Notes under the pieces: model-generated
What the model saw: only the letters and a program-made list of their open reading frames with translations
The model's database searches: none
What the model was told of the DNA's origin: nothing
Program-made: the position numbers and the translations under genes
In this document: positions 9,890 through 19,496 of the stretch, piece by piece
How positions within the stretch are numbered: the first letter of the stretch is position 1
Layout of the letters: the number at the start of each line of letters is the position of its first letter
DNA from: Asticcacaulis aquaticus
GTDB lineage: Bacteria > Pseudomonadota > Alphaproteobacteria > Caulobacterales > Caulobacteraceae
Direction of reading: 5' to 3'
Length of the DNA stretch: 64,000 nucleotides
Assembly (NCBI RefSeq): GCF_028550415.1
Contig: NZ_JAQQKX010000001.1
Span: 434,001 to 498,000 of the forward strand

Positions 9890-10008
9890 ACCCACCCCCC
9901 CTTTTTGTTGCGGTGCACCCAATTAATACAGTGAACGTCGGTATGGCAAGACAACTTACCCGGCAAACGCTTGACTCTCCCCCCCTAAAAACGTCAAACC
10001 CGCTCATC

Positions 10009-10476
10009 ATGGCCATTCTCGATATCACCGATCTCAAATCCGCCCTGCCGCCGCGTACCGGCCTGCTGGGTCTCGACCACGGCGAAAAGACCATCGGCGT
10101 CGCCGTCAGCGACATCGGTCTGAGCATCGCCTCGCCGCTGGAACTGATCAAAAAGTCGAAATTCACGCTGGAAGCCGAGCGGCTGTTTGCGCTCATGGCG
10201 CAGCGCGAAGCGTCAGGCATGGTCATCGGCCTGCCGGTCAATATGGACGGCACCGAAGGCCCGCGCTGTCAGTCGGTGCGCGCCTTTGCCCGCAACCTGC
10301 TCAGGCTTCGCGATATCCCTATCGCCTTCTGGGACGAGCGCTGGTCGTCTAGCGTCATGAATCGCTTCCTGATCGAGGAGGTCAACCTGACCCGTGCCAA
10401 GCGCGCCGAGGTCATCGACCGTTCGGCCGCCGCCTATATATTGCAAGGGGCGCTGGACAGGATGCGCGCGGAATGA
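10009..10476 (+). CDS. ruvX: Putative pre-16S rRNA nuclease / Holliday-junction resolvase-like YqgF
   Basis: A 155-residue RuvX/YqgF protein with an RNase H-like fold. The first acidic residue is Asp23 in GLLGLDHGEKTIGVAV; the middle motif is VIGLPVNMDGTEG; the third motif is FWDERWSS, and the last acid is in DRSAAAYIL. In other bacteria the protein matures the 5' end of 16S rRNA, and a role in recombination is disputed. A GTG 96 bases upstream lengthens the frame, but family members begin near MAILDI, so 10009 is used. It overlaps the next gene by 4 bases. Confidence 0.9.
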   Translation: MAILDITDLKSALPPRTGLLGLDHGEKTIGVAVSDIGLSIASPLELIKKSKFTLEAERLFALMAQREASGMVIGLPVNMDGTEGPRCQSVRAFARNLLRLRDIPIAFWDERWSSSVMNRFLIEEVNLTRAKRAEVIDRSAAAYILQGALDRMRAE

Positions 10477-11411
10477 GCCCTGAGTTATTCGTCAACGGCA
10501 TCCTGCCGGTCTTTCTGCTGATCGCGCTGGGCTATATCCTCAAGGTCTCAGGCTTTCTCGCCCCGTCCGTGTGGGGGCCGATCGAGCGCATCGCCGTCTA
10601 TGTCTTCTATCCGGGCTTCCTGATCCCGGCGATCTGGCACGCCGACCTGTCGGGCCTGTCCGCCGGTCCGATCAGCCTGGCCGTGACGGTGTCATTCCTG
10701 ATCTCGGCGGTAATCGGGTTGAGCCTCAAACCGATCCTTCGCCTGTCCGGGCCGACCTATACCAGCGTCTTTCAGGGCCTGATGCGCTTCAACTCCTTCG
10801 TTTTCCTGCCGATCGCCACCGCGATCTTCGGGCCGGACGCGGTGAGCCTGGCCGCCGTGGCCATGAGCGCGCTGATCCCGTTGAGCAATATGGCCTCGAT
10901 CCTTGTGCTGGCACGCTGGGGCGAGCCCGAAGGCGGCACCAATGACCGTTCGGTCCGGGCGCTTCTGGGGCGGCTGTTCACCAATCCGATCTTTCTGTCG
11001 TGCCTGATCGGGTTGGCGCTCAACTTCCTGAAGGTCAATCCGGTGGCCTTTATCGAAAAAGACCTCAAGATGCTGGGCGACGCGGCAATCCCGACGGGTC
11101 TGATTCTGGCCGGGGCCGGGCTCAACTTCACCTATATCCGCAGCAAGCCCTACCTCGTCACCACCGTGTCGATGTTCAAGATCGCCGTCGTGCCCCTGAT
11201 CAGCTGGGGCCTGTGCCGACTGTTCGGCGGCGACCATCTGGCACAGGGTGTAGCTTTGTGTTGCGGAGCAGCCCCCTGCGCTGCCGTCGCCTATGTGCAG
11301 GCCCGCCATATGGGCGGTGACGCGCCGCTGATGGCCGGGATCGTGGCCCTGACCACGACCCTGAGCCTGATCACCTTGCCCATTTTGCTGTGGCTGTATC
11401 ACCTCATTTAA
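10473..11411 (+). CDS. AEC (auxin efflux carrier) family transporter
   Basis: A 312-residue membrane protein with about ten hydrophobic segments and the AEC layout: an N-terminal half with ALGYILKVSGFL, a cytoplasmic loop (residues about 145-165, WGEPEGGTNDRS) and a C-terminal half with a conserved PTGLILAGAGL. Bacterial members are usually organic-acid or malonate carriers; the substrate is not shown here. Its ATG overlaps the ruvX stop (ATGA), so the two are translationally coupled, though their functions are unrelated. Confidence 0.88.
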   Translation: MSPELFVNGILPVFLLIALGYILKVSGFLAPSVWGPIERIAVYVFYPGFLIPAIWHADLSGLSAGPISLAVTVSFLISAVIGLSLKPILRLSGPTYTSVFQGLMRFNSFVFLPIATAIFGPDAVSLAAVAMSALIPLSNMASILVLARWGEPEGGTNDRSVRALLGRLFTNPIFLSCLIGLALNFLKVNPVAFIEKDLKMLGDAAIPTGLILAGAGLNFTYIRSKPYLVTTVSMFKIAVVPLISWGLCRLFGGDHLAQGVALCCGAAPCAAVAYVQARHMGGDAPLMAGIVALTTTLSLITLPILLWLYHLI

Positions 11412-11497
11412 TTACACAGGTAATTACGGTGCAGCATCTGGCGCTGCACCATTTGCGCCCCATATGCGGTGAACCTATCAGAGAGAGGTAATCCCAC

Positions 11498-12541
11498 ATG
11501 ACACTCGCGAAAGCCTATGCGGCGCTTGAACCCAAGAAGCCGCTCGAACCCTTTACGTTTGAACGCCGCGCCCCGAACGAAGACGATGTCGTCATCGACA
11601 TCCTCTATAGCGGCGTCTGCCATTCCGACATCCATCAGGTCCGCGACGAGTGGTTCCCCGGCATCTATCCTCAGGTCCCCGGCCATGAAATCGTCGGCCG
11701 CGTCCGCGAAGTCGGGTCAAAAGTCACCAAGTTCAAGGAAGGCGACGCGGTCGGCGTCGGCTGCTTCGTCGATTCGTGCATCCACTGCCAGACGCGCGAC
11801 GTCGATCGCGAACAGTACATGCCCGAGCAGGCGGTCATGACCTACAACAGCCGCGACCGCGACGGCCTGCCGACCTACGGCGGCTATTCCGACCATATCG
11901 TGGTCAAGGAAGGCTATGTCCTCAAGGTGCCGGAGCATCTGCCGCTGGACGGCGCAGCACCCTTGCTGTGCGCCGGGATCACCCTGTGGTCGCCGCTGAA
12001 ACACTGGAATGCCGGTCCGGGCAAAAAGGTCGCCATCGTCGGCCTCGGCGGCCTCGGTCATATGGGCGTCAAGCTGGGCCATGCTCTGGGCGCCGAAATC
12101 ACCGTGCTGAGCCAGTCTCTGGCCAAGAAGGACGATGCACTGGCACTTGGCGCCGACCATTATTACGCCACCAACGACGCCGAAACCTTCAAGACTCTGG
12201 CCGGGTCGTTCGACCTGATCATCAATACGGTGTCCGCGCCGATCGACTGGAACGCCTATCTGGGCCTGCTCAAGATCGACGGCACCATGGTACTGGTCGG
12301 CGTGCCGGAAAATCCCGTCCCGGTTCACGCCTTCTCGCTGATCATGGGCCGTCGCTCGCTGGCCGGCTCCAGCATCGGCTCGATCAAGGAAACGCAGGAA
12401 ATGCTCGACTTCTGCGGCGAGCATAACATCGTCTCGGACATCGAGCTGATCGACATCCAGTCCATCAACGAAGCCTATGAGCGCGTCATTAAATCCGACG
12501 TGCGCTACCGCTTCGTCATCGATATCGCGTCGTTGAAATAA
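11498..12541 (+). CDS. Zinc-dependent NAD(P) alcohol dehydrogenase (YahK/cinnamyl-type)
   Basis: A 347-residue medium-chain dehydrogenase. Catalytic zinc ligands are present: Cys41 (GVCHSD), His63-Glu64 (PGHE) and Cys158 (LLCAGIT). The Rossmann motif is GLGGLGHMG at 182-190. The protein is collinear with YahK-type aldehyde reductases. Oddly, the structural-zinc lobe, normally Cys-x2-Cys-x2-Cys-x7-Cys, keeps only Cys94 and Cys97; the third and fourth positions are Arg100 and Met108. It probably reduces aldehydes or oxidises primary alcohols, with the structural zinc lost or weakened. GAGAGAGG precedes the start and a terminator follows. Confidence 0.9.
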   Translation: MTLAKAYAALEPKKPLEPFTFERRAPNEDDVVIDILYSGVCHSDIHQVRDEWFPGIYPQVPGHEIVGRVREVGSKVTKFKEGDAVGVGCFVDSCIHCQTRDVDREQYMPEQAVMTYNSRDRDGLPTYGGYSDHIVVKEGYVLKVPEHLPLDGAAPLLCAGITLWSPLKHWNAGPGKKVAIVGLGGLGHMGVKLGHALGAEITVLSQSLAKKDDALALGADHYYATNDAETFKTLAGSFDLIINTVSAPIDWNAYLGLLKIDGTMVLVGVPENPVPVHAFSLIMGRRSLAGSSIGSIKETQEMLDFCGEHNIVSDIELIDIQSINEAYERVIKSDVRYRFVIDIASLK

Positions 12542-12564
12542 ACATCCTCGCATGGCGGATACCT

Positions 12565-12602
12565 AAAGCCCGGCGGCTCTTAAAGGAGTGGCCGGGCTTT
12601 TT
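12565..12602 (+). terminator. Rho-independent terminator of the alcohol dehydrogenase gene
   Basis: A perfect 10-bp stem AAAGCCCGGC/GCCGGGCTTT (12565-12574 with 12591-12600) runs into TTTTT, just downstream of the dehydrogenase stop. Confidence 0.88.
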
Positions 12603-12736
12603 CGTCTGGCCTATATGTAAAACTAATTATACTATAATTTTAGGCGCCACTTCAAAGTCGCGCATTTGAGTCCGAAAACCGCCAAATAAATTTGGCACTT
12701 TTCGGCATGCGCTTTGGAACGCTGCGGAGGAAAACC

Positions 12737-14896
12737 ATGTCACTATCCCGGCGTTCCTATTTGCTGGCGACCGCGTCGATGGCGCTGGTCGCTGCCGGCA
12801 AGGCTGCGGCACAGTCCGTTTCCGAACGGGTGGTCAAGCTCGACGGCACGGCGGGCGGCAAGCGCTTCGACGGCATTGGCGTGGTCAATGGCGGCGGCGC
12901 AACCTCGGTCCTGCTCAAGGACTATCCGGAACCGCAGCGCAGTCAGATCCTCGACCTGCTCTATAAACCGAAGTTCGGTGCCTCGGTCAGTGCGCTGCTG
13001 GTCGAAATCCCCGGCGACGGCAATTCGACGCAAGGCTCGATGCTCAGCCACATGCACAGCCGCGACGACCTGAATTACGGGCGCGGCTATACGTGGTGGA
13101 TTCTGAAGGAAGCCAAAAAGCGCAATCCCAAACTCAGCCTCGACGCCGCGGCGTGGAGCGCCCCCGGCTGGATTGGCGATGCGGGAAGCCATTTCGACAA
13201 GATCGGCAAGAACGGCAATGTCGAGTTCTTTTCTCAGGACGCCGTCGATTACTACATCAAATGGCTGGAAGGCCTGCGCACCGTCCACGGCCTCGAACTC
13301 GATGCGTTGGGGGTACGCAACGAAAAGGGCGTCAGCTACGGCTTCGCCAAGGCGCTGAAAAAGGGCCTGACGACGCGGGGCTTCGACAAGGTGAAACTGC
13401 ACGCCTTCGACAACTGGCCCAAGGACAAGCTCGACTTCATGGCCGACATGAAGACCGATACCGAACTGCGCGACGCCATCGACGTCATCGGCGCGCATGT
13501 TTTCTATGCCCATACCCACGCCACGCCGGAACAGCAGGCCCTGGCCACGGAACTGGGCAAGCCGATCTGGAACACCGAGGACCACGTCTATCTCAAAGGG
13601 TTCGACTGCACGATCGGTCTGGTCCAGTGCTTCAACCACAATTTCATCAAAAGCGGCGCGACGCGGGTCGTCAACTGGTACGACATCGCCGGGCTTTATC
13701 CGACCGAGCCCTACCCCGAAGACCCGGCCACCGTGCTGGCCTGGGAGCCGTGGAGCGGTCACTACCGCATCCGCGAGGCCCTGTGGGGCTATGCGCACTA
13801 TGGCCAGTTCAGCGAAATCGGCTGGACCTACCTCAAGGGCGGCAGCGGCGAGCTGCCTCAGGGCGGCTCCTATGTGACGCTGAAATCGCCCGACGAGGAT
13901 TACAGCGTCATCATCGAAACCAGGGGCGCAAAAGCGGCACAAAGACTGACCCTTGTCCTTATGCAGGGTTTGTCGTCAGCGCCGCTATGCGTGTGGAAAA
14001 GCGACGCAAAAGCGCAGTTCATCCGCCAGCCCGATATACAGCCGCATACGGGCGTGGCCAGCCTGATACTGGAACCCGACGCCATCTATTCGCTGTCGAC
14101 CACGACGGGACAACAGAAGGGCAGCTTCGCCGACATTCCGGCCTCGCGACCTTTCCCCTTCCCCTATCTTGAGACCTTCGACGGTTACGACATCAGGGCG
14201 CACGGTTACCTGCCGCGGTATACCGCCGATATCGCCGGGGCGTTCGAACTGACCGCCCGTCCCGATACAAAAGGCCAGTGCCTGCGTCAGGTCGTGCCCG
14301 TACCGACCATTTCGTGGGCGCCTGACTGGCAGCCCTATACGATCCTCGGCGATGCCGCGTGGACCGACTACGAGGTCAGCGCCGATGTCTGGCTTACAGA
14401 CGGCGACACGGCGGGCGTCATGGGCCGCATCACCCATGTCGGCACCGGGTACGGCTTCATCCCCAAGGGCTATTATCTCGAACTGAAGGACAACGGCGAC
14501 GTCCGGCTGATCGCCATTCGCGGCAAGAAGAACCCGAAGGAGGTCATAGGCGATGCCGAGCAGCAACGCCTGATCGCGGCGGGCAAGTTCGAAGGCGACG
14601 GCGGTGAGCTGGTGCTCGGTACGGCGAAGATCAAGGCCCGTGCCGGTCAGTGGCACCGACTGACCCTGCGCTTCGAAGGCCAGACGATCACCGGCCTGAT
14701 CGACGGCAAGGCGACGGTGACGGCCACCAACGCCCTTTATGACAAGGGCATGGCAGGGCTTCTGGCCGGGCAGGATAAGACGCGCGTCAGCCGCCCCTAC
14801 TTCGACAATGTGCTGATCAACCGGGTGAAGGGCAAAACCCCCAAACTGGCCACGGCGCAGGCCCGTCAAACCGCGATCTACGCGAAGGGCGGATAG
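12737..14896 (+). CDS. Glycoside hydrolase family 59 (galactocerebrosidase-like), copy 1
   Basis: A 719-residue exported glycosidase. The N-terminus has a twin-arginine-type signal (LSRRSYLLA, cleavage after AAAQ near residue 26). The TIM barrel carries the expected retaining pair: acid/base Glu196 in GVRNEKG and nucleophile Glu281 in WNTEDHV, the spacing seen in galactosylceramidases. A C-terminal jelly-roll lectin domain follows from about residue 480. GH59 enzymes remove terminal beta-galactose. The start at 12737 has GGAGG 8 bases upstream; the frame opens earlier at 12692 but without such a site. It stands alone between a terminator and pyrB. A close paralogue lies at 54984-57230. Confidence 0.88.
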   Translation: MSLSRRSYLLATASMALVAAGKAAAQSVSERVVKLDGTAGGKRFDGIGVVNGGGATSVLLKDYPEPQRSQILDLLYKPKFGASVSALLVEIPGDGNSTQGSMLSHMHSRDDLNYGRGYTWWILKEAKKRNPKLSLDAAAWSAPGWIGDAGSHFDKIGKNGNVEFFSQDAVDYYIKWLEGLRTVHGLELDALGVRNEKGVSYGFAKALKKGLTTRGFDKVKLHAFDNWPKDKLDFMADMKTDTELRDAIDVIGAHVFYAHTHATPEQQALATELGKPIWNTEDHVYLKGFDCTIGLVQCFNHNFIKSGATRVVNWYDIAGLYPTEPYPEDPATVLAWEPWSGHYRIREALWGYAHYGQFSEIGWTYLKGGSGELPQGGSYVTLKSPDEDYSVIIETRGAKAAQRLTLVLMQGLSSAPLCVWKSDAKAQFIRQPDIQPHTGVASLILEPDAIYSLSTTTGQQKGSFADIPASRPFPFPYLETFDGYDIRAHGYLPRYTADIAGAFELTARPDTKGQCLRQVVPVPTISWAPDWQPYTILGDAAWTDYEVSADVWLTDGDTAGVMGRITHVGTGYGFIPKGYYLELKDNGDVRLIAIRGKKNPKEVIGDAEQQRLIAAGKFEGDGGELVLGTAKIKARAGQWHRLTLRFEGQTITGLIDGKATVTATNALYDKGMAGLLAGQDKTRVSRPYFDNVLINRVKGKTPKLATAQARQTAIYAKGG

Positions 14897-14937
14897 CCCC
14901 TTCCCTCGCCCTGAGTCGTCGGCTATAGCACGGCTTT

Positions 14938-15933
14938 ATGACACGCATCGCCGCCACCGATCCGCAGGTCCTGCTGGAGATGATCCAGTCGCGCCTGTTC
15001 GCCTTCCCCAAGCGCCACTTCAATGCCGCGCAGGATCTCGATCCGCCCGACATTCTGGCCCTGCTCGACCTGGCCGATGTGTTCGTCGATCTCAACCGGC
15101 GCACCAACAAGAAGCTCGACCTGCTCAAAGGCCGGACGCAGGTCAATCTGTTCTTCGAAAACTCGACACGGACCATGTCGTCGTTCGAACTGGCCGGGAA
15201 GCGCCTTGGGGCCGACACGGTCAATATGAACCCGCGCACCTCAAGCGTCGCCAAAGGCGAGACCCTGATCGACACGGCGGTGACGCTCAACGCCATGAAG
15301 CCCGATCTGCTGGTGGTGCGCCATTCGGCGTCCGGCGCGGCGGAGCTTCTGGCGCAGAAGGTGGGTTGTTCCGTCATCAACGCTGGCGACGGCCAGCATC
15401 AGCACCCGACTCAGGCGCTTCTCGACATGTTGTCGATCCGACGCGCCTTCGGGCATGTGGATAGCCTTACCGTGGCCATCTGCGGCGACGTGGCCCATAG
15501 CCGCGTGGCAAGGTCGAACGTCATCCTGCTCAATGCGATGGGGGCCAATGTGCGCCTTGTCGGGCCGCCGACGCTCATTCCCGGCGACGCCGATCAATGG
15601 GGCGTCGAGGTCTATCACGACATGCGCGAAGGCATTGCCGGGGCCAATGTGGTGATGATGCTGCGCCTTCAGCTTGAACGCATGGATGGGGCCTTTATCC
15701 CCTCGACGCGCGAATATTTCCGCTATTTCGGGCTGGATCGCGAAAAGCTGGCCGTGGCGGCCAAGGATGTGCGCGTCATGCACCCCGGCCCGATGAACCG
15801 CGGCGTCGAAATCGACTCGGAAATCGCCGACGATCTGTCGATCTCGCTCATTCAGGATCAGGTCGAGATGGGCGTCGCCGCCCGCATGGCCGTGCTGGCC
15901 AGTCTTGCGGCGCGTCTGGAGACCGACCGATGA
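14938..15933 (+). CDS. pyrB: Aspartate carbamoyltransferase catalytic subunit
   Basis: A 331-residue ATCase that makes carbamoyl-aspartate from carbamoyl phosphate and aspartate, the first committed step of pyrimidine synthesis. The carbamoyl-phosphate loop [21 protein letters not shown] matches the family signature, and [15 protein letters not shown] supplies the HPTQ motif. The aspartate-site motif appears as [11 protein letters not shown]. The stop overlaps the start of the next gene by 4 bases, as in the class of ATCase that assembles with a dihydroorotase-like partner. No pyrI is seen. Confidence 0.97.
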   Translation: MTRIAATDPQVLLEMIQSRLFAFPKRHFNAAQDLDPPDILALLDLADVFVDLNRRTNKKLDLLKGRTQVNLFFENSTRTMSSFELAGKRLGADTVNMNPRTSSVAKGETLIDTAVTLNAMKPDLLVVRHSASGAAELLAQKVGCSVINAGDGQHQHPTQALLDMLSIRRAFGHVDSLTVAICGDVAHSRVARSNVILLNAMGANVRLVGPPTLIPGDADQWGVEVYHDMREGIAGANVVMMLRLQLERMDGAFIPSTREYFRYFGLDREKLAVAAKDVRVMHPGPMNRGVEIDSEIADDLSISLIQDQVEMGVAARMAVLASLAARLETDR

Positions 15934-17234
15934 CCCAAAAACAATCCCAAGCCATCGCCCTTGTGAACGCGCGCCTGATCGACCCGGCCAGCGGCTATGA
16001 CGGTCCCGGCAGCCTGATCATCGCCGAAGGCCTGATCGCCGAAGTCCTGCACACCGCGCACCTGCCGTCGGGCTCCGCCGACATGAAGGTCATCGACTGC
16101 GACGGCAATGTCGTCTGTCCGGGCCTGATCGACCTGCGCGTCAAGACCGGCGAACCGGGGGCCGAGCCCAAGGAAACCCTCAAATCCGCCAGCCGCGCCG
16201 CCGCCGCCGGGGGCGTGACCAGCATGGTCGTTCAGCCCGACACCGACCCGGTCATCGACGAACCGGCCATGGTCGACTTCATTCTGCGCCGCGCCCGCGA
16301 CATCGAACTGGTCCACGTCTACCCTGCCGGGGCCGCCACCAAGGGCCACAATGGCAAGCAGATGGCCGAAATCGGCCTGATGTCGGAATCCGGCGCGGTC
16401 TATTTCACCGATGTCGAACACCCGATCGTCAATTCCAAGGTGCTGGCCCGCGTCCTCAGCTACGCCAACGGCTTCAACGCCCTGATCGCGCACCGGCCCA
16501 AGGAGCCGTGGCTGTCCGACGGGGCCGTGGCCACCTCCGGCGAAATGGCCGCGCGCATGGGTTTGTCGGGCGTCTCGGCGCTTAGTGAACGCATCGCTTT
16601 GGAACGCGATTTAGCCCTGGTCGAACTGACCGGGGCGCGACTGCTGGTCGATCAGATCACCACCGCCGGTTCGGTCAAGGCCATCAAACAGGCCAAGGCC
16701 AGGGGCCTCGACGTCTATGCCTCGGCCTCGATCAATCATCTGGTGTTCAACGAGATCGATATCGGCGATTACCGCACCTTCTACCGCCTCGATCCGCCGC
16801 TGCGCTCAGAAGACGACCGCTCGGCCCTGGTCGACGCTTTAGCCGACGGCGTCATCGATGTGGTGGTGTCGAACCACACGCCGCTGCCTGCCGAGGATAA
16901 GCGCCGCCCGTTCAGCGAAGCCGAACCCGGCGCCATTGGCTTGCAGACCCTGCTGCCCGCCCTGATCGGGCTGCACCACGACCGCGAGATTCCGCTGATC
17001 GATTTGCTGCGCACGGTGACGAGCAATCCAGCGGCCCTGATCGGGTTAGACGCCGGACGTCTGGCCGTCGGGGCCCCTGCCGACCTGATCCTCGTCGATA
17101 TCGACGCGCCGTTTTCATTGCGCGAAAGAGACATCCTGTCAAAATCGAAGAACTCCCCCTTTGAAAACCGCACGTTGCAGGGCAAGGTGGAACTGACACT
17201 GGTGGACGGGCGAATCGTCTACCAAAGCGCTTAG
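15930..17234 (+). CDS. pyrC: Dihydroorotase-like protein, active-site residues missing
   Basis: A 434-residue amidohydrolase-fold protein overlapping pyrB by 4 bases. The zinc motif, normally Asp-x-His-x-His followed by Arg, reads [10 protein letters not shown]: Arg70 and Lys72 replace both histidines and Gly74 replaces the substrate-binding Arg. The catalytic Asp of the usual SDH motif is Asn315 (SNHTP). This set of changes marks the non-catalytic dihydroorotase type (often annotated pyrC, or pyrX in Pseudomonas) that serves as a structural partner of ATCase. If so, a real dihydroorotase must be encoded elsewhere. The first histidines of loops later in the barrel are also poorly conserved. 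Confidence 0.88.
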   Translation: MTQKQSQAIALVNARLIDPASGYDGPGSLIIAEGLIAEVLHTAHLPSGSADMKVIDCDGNVVCPGLIDLRVKTGEPGAEPKETLKSASRAAAAGGVTSMVVQPDTDPVIDEPAMVDFILRRARDIELVHVYPAGAATKGHNGKQMAEIGLMSESGAVYFTDVEHPIVNSKVLARVLSYANGFNALIAHRPKEPWLSDGAVATSGEMAARMGLSGVSALSERIALERDLALVELTGARLLVDQITTAGSVKAIKQAKARGLDVYASASINHLVFNEIDIGDYRTFYRLDPPLRSEDDRSALVDALADGVIDVVVSNHTPLPAEDKRRPFSEAEPGAIGLQTLLPALIGLHHDREIPLIDLLRTVTSNPAALIGLDAGRLAVGAPADLILVDIDAPFSLRERDILSKSKNSPFENRTLQGKVELTLVDGRIVYQSA

Positions 17235-17247
17235 GATTCTGTTCCCC

Positions 17248-17886
17248 ATGACCGCCCTTCCCGCGTGGACCATCTATGCCCTGTCGGCCTTCGGCGGTTA
17301 TCTGCTGGGCTCGATCCCGTTCGGCGTCCTGACCACAAAGCTGGCGGGGATCAATATCCGCGAGGTTGGCTCGGGCAATATCGGCGCGACCAATGTCTTA
17401 AGAACGGGCCGTAAGGATCTGGCGCTGATCACTTTTTTAGGCGACACCGGTAAAGGTGCGGCGGCGGTCGGACTGGCCTTCGCTTTGCTTCTCAGTCTCG
17501 ATCAGGCCACGCGTCAGGTCGGCATGGCGCTGGCGGGCGGCGCGGCCTTTCTCGGCCACCTGTTCCCGGTATGGTTGCGCTTCAAGGGCGGTAAGGGTGT
17601 GGCGACGTTTCTGGGCACCCTGTTCGCTGCGGCGTGGCCGATGGGTCTGCTGGCTGCCGGGACGTGGCTGCTGACGGCCTTCATTTTCCGCATCTCGTCG
17701 TTGTCAGCGTTGGTCGCTGCGGCCCTGATCGCGCCGCTGGCCCTAGTGTTCGATCAGCCGCACGCCTTTATCGTCATGGCGCTGTTCATGGCGGTGCTGA
17801 TCTATGTCCGCCATCGCGACAATATCCGCCGCCTGCTGAAAGGCGAAGAGCCGAAGATCGGCAAGAAGAAAACGGCTGAGGTTTAA
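17248..17886 (+). CDS. plsY: Acyl-phosphate:glycerol-3-phosphate acyltransferase
   Basis: A 212-residue polytopic membrane enzyme that acylates glycerol-3-phosphate with acyl phosphate to start phospholipid synthesis. Conserved motifs are present: GSIPFGVL in the first helix and EVGSGNIGATNVLRTGRK, then FKGGKGVATFLG. It ends in a lysine-rich cytoplasmic tail. Thirteen bases separate it from the dihydroorotase-like gene, so it is probably in the same operon. Confidence 0.96.
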   Translation: MTALPAWTIYALSAFGGYLLGSIPFGVLTTKLAGINIREVGSGNIGATNVLRTGRKDLALITFLGDTGKGAAAVGLAFALLLSLDQATRQVGMALAGGAAFLGHLFPVWLRFKGGKGVATFLGTLFAAAWPMGLLAAGTWLLTAFIFRISSLSALVAAALIAPLALVFDQPHAFIVMALFMAVLIYVRHRDNIRRLLKGEEPKIGKKKTAEV

Positions 17887-17887
17887 A

Positions 17888-19036
17888 TTGCTCGACGGGG
17901 GGGAAGAGGAACAGTTTGGACGCATACCGCCCTGCACCGATGAGGCCGAACGCTTCGCGCGGCTGCAACTGGCGCGCACCCACCGCATCGGACCGGTCAA
18001 TTTCCACCAACTGATCCTGCGTTTCGGCAGCGCCATTAAGGCCATCGAAGCCCTGCCGGTTATCGCCAAACGCGCAGGCGGCGCCTTGCAACCCGCCAGT
18101 CGTGACGCCGTCGAGGCCGAGATCGCGCGCGGCACCACCGCAGGGGCGCGCCTGATCGTGTTGGGCGATCCCGCCTATCCGAAGCTTTTGGCCGAAATCG
18201 CCGCCGCCCCGCCCATACTGTGGGTGATGGGCGAACAAAAAGCCTTCCCCACCCGCGCCATAGCCATCGTCGGCGCGCGCAATGCCTCCGCCGCGGGCAG
18301 CCGTATCGCGCACACGCTCGCCAAAGACCTTGGCGAAGCGGGTTTTTTCGTCGTTTCGGGTCTGGCGCGCGGCATCGACACGCAGGCCCACGCGGGCAGC
18401 CTCAAGACCGGCACGGCGGCCGTCTTGGGCGGCGGCGTCGATGATATCTATCCGCCCGACAATGCCGACCTCTACCAGTCGATCAAGGCCTATGGTGCGC
18501 TGGTGTCCGAAAGCCCGGTCGGCTACCGCGCTCGTGCCGGGGACTTCCCGCGCCGCAACCGCCTGATCAGCGGCATGACCATGGGCACCATCGTCGTCGA
18601 GGCCGAACTGCGCTCGGGCTCGCTGATCACCTCGCGACTGGCCAACGAACAGGGCCGCGAGGTCTTTGCCGTGCCGGGTTCACCGCTCGATCCACGCTGC
18701 CGCGGTCCCAATGACCTGATCCGTCAGGGCGCGACCCTGTGCGAGACCGCCGAAGACGTCATCCGGACTCTGGACGGACAGATGTCGCTGTTCGAGCCCG
18801 CCGCAACCCCCGTGCCGCTCCACGCCGTGACGCCCTTGCACGATATGGATTTAGACAAAGCGGTCGATTCTGTCCGCGACCGGTTGCTGGGCCTGATCAG
18901 CCACGTCCCTGCCCCGCGCGAGGACCTGCTGCGGCTGGCCAATGCCCCCGTCCATATCGGCTTTGCCGCCTTGGGTGAACTGGAAATCGCGGGCCTGATT
19001 GTCACCACGAATGAAGGGCAGTACGTCAGGGCTTAG
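17888..19036 (+). CDS. dprA: DNA-processing protein DprA
   Basis: A 382-residue DprA (Smf) that loads RecA onto incoming single-stranded DNA in natural transformation. Residues about 25-85 form a SAM-like N-terminal domain. The Rossmann core begins at AIAIVGARNASAAGSRIA and includes VVSGLARGIDTQAHAGSL and FPRRNRLISGM. A C-terminal winged helix covers about 310-382. The only start available in frame is TTG at 17888, immediately after the plsY stop. Operon partner of plsY. The transcript ends in a 14-bp hairpin that includes the stop codon. Confidence 0.95.
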   Translation: MLDGGEEEQFGRIPPCTDEAERFARLQLARTHRIGPVNFHQLILRFGSAIKAIEALPVIAKRAGGALQPASRDAVEAEIARGTTAGARLIVLGDPAYPKLLAEIAAAPPILWVMGEQKAFPTRAIAIVGARNASAAGSRIAHTLAKDLGEAGFFVVSGLARGIDTQAHAGSLKTGTAAVLGGGVDDIYPPDNADLYQSIKAYGALVSESPVGYRARAGDFPRRNRLISGMTMGTIVVEAELRSGSLITSRLANEQGREVFAVPGSPLDPRCRGPNDLIRQGATLCETAEDVIRTLDGQMSLFEPAATPVPLHAVTPLHDMDLDKAVDSVRDRLLGLISHVPAPREDLLRLANAPVHIGFAALGELEIAGLIVTTNEGQYVRA

Positions 19037-19071
19037 AATGGAATGGATAAGTCATTCCATTCTAAGTTTTT
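19032..19071 (+). terminator. Rho-independent terminator of the pyrB-dprA transcript
   Basis: A perfect 14-bp stem CTTAGAATGGAATG/CATTCCATTCTAAG (19032-19045 with 19053-19066) is followed by five T. The left arm contains the dprA stop codon, so the terminator begins inside the gene. Confidence 0.9.
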
Positions 19072-19125
19072 GCTTTGTCGCGATATTGCAGCCCAAAACC
19101 GCTTCACACTTTTGGGCATATCGCT

Positions 19126-19317
19126 CTAAACCCCGCGGGTCTTGCGGTATATCCGGCGCAAAGAGTCGCTGAGGGCCGGCGCGCCGATCTGATCGGCCAG
19201 GACCGACAATTCCACCGCCATCTCCCCGATATAGTTCAGCACACCTTCACGATGGACCGTCTCATCGATCGGGGGATAGGCGCCTTTGTTGGCCTCGGTT
19301 TCCGGAATATTCGTCAT
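19126..19317 (-). CDS. Small conserved-looking protein, function unknown
   Basis: A 63-residue protein with a disordered acidic N-terminus and a helical body (GVLNYIGEMAVELSVLADQI, then ALSDSLRRIYRK). No family recognised. AGAGG lies 6 bases before the ATG at 19317, and codon use fits the genome, so it is likely real. The frame can be extended by two codons to a GTG. It sits alone and antisense between dprA and topA. Another hairpin (GCCCAAAA/TTTTGGGC, 19091-19117) lies just downstream and may help end it. Confidence 0.6.
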   Translation of the reverse strand: MTNIPETEANKGAYPPIDETVHREGVLNYIGEMAVELSVLADQIGAPALSDSLRRIYRKTRGV

Positions 19318-19496
19318 GGGCACCTCTACTATCGCAACAGAACGTTACGATAGTATTTTTAACCTTAAGTTGCAATTACCAAATTCGCCTCTGCGTTGAC
19401 ATATGCGGGGACGCAGCCCATGTTCGACCTCGAAAAATACAGGTGCCTTACATTCAATCAGTTGATCTTCTCAGCTTTGTCCCTATTAAAGACCTC

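Noticed and set aside
9913-10008. Extended N-terminus of ruvX starting with GTG
   Set aside because: The 32 extra residues have no family match and overlap the divergent methyltransferase control region; RuvX proteins start near MAILDI.
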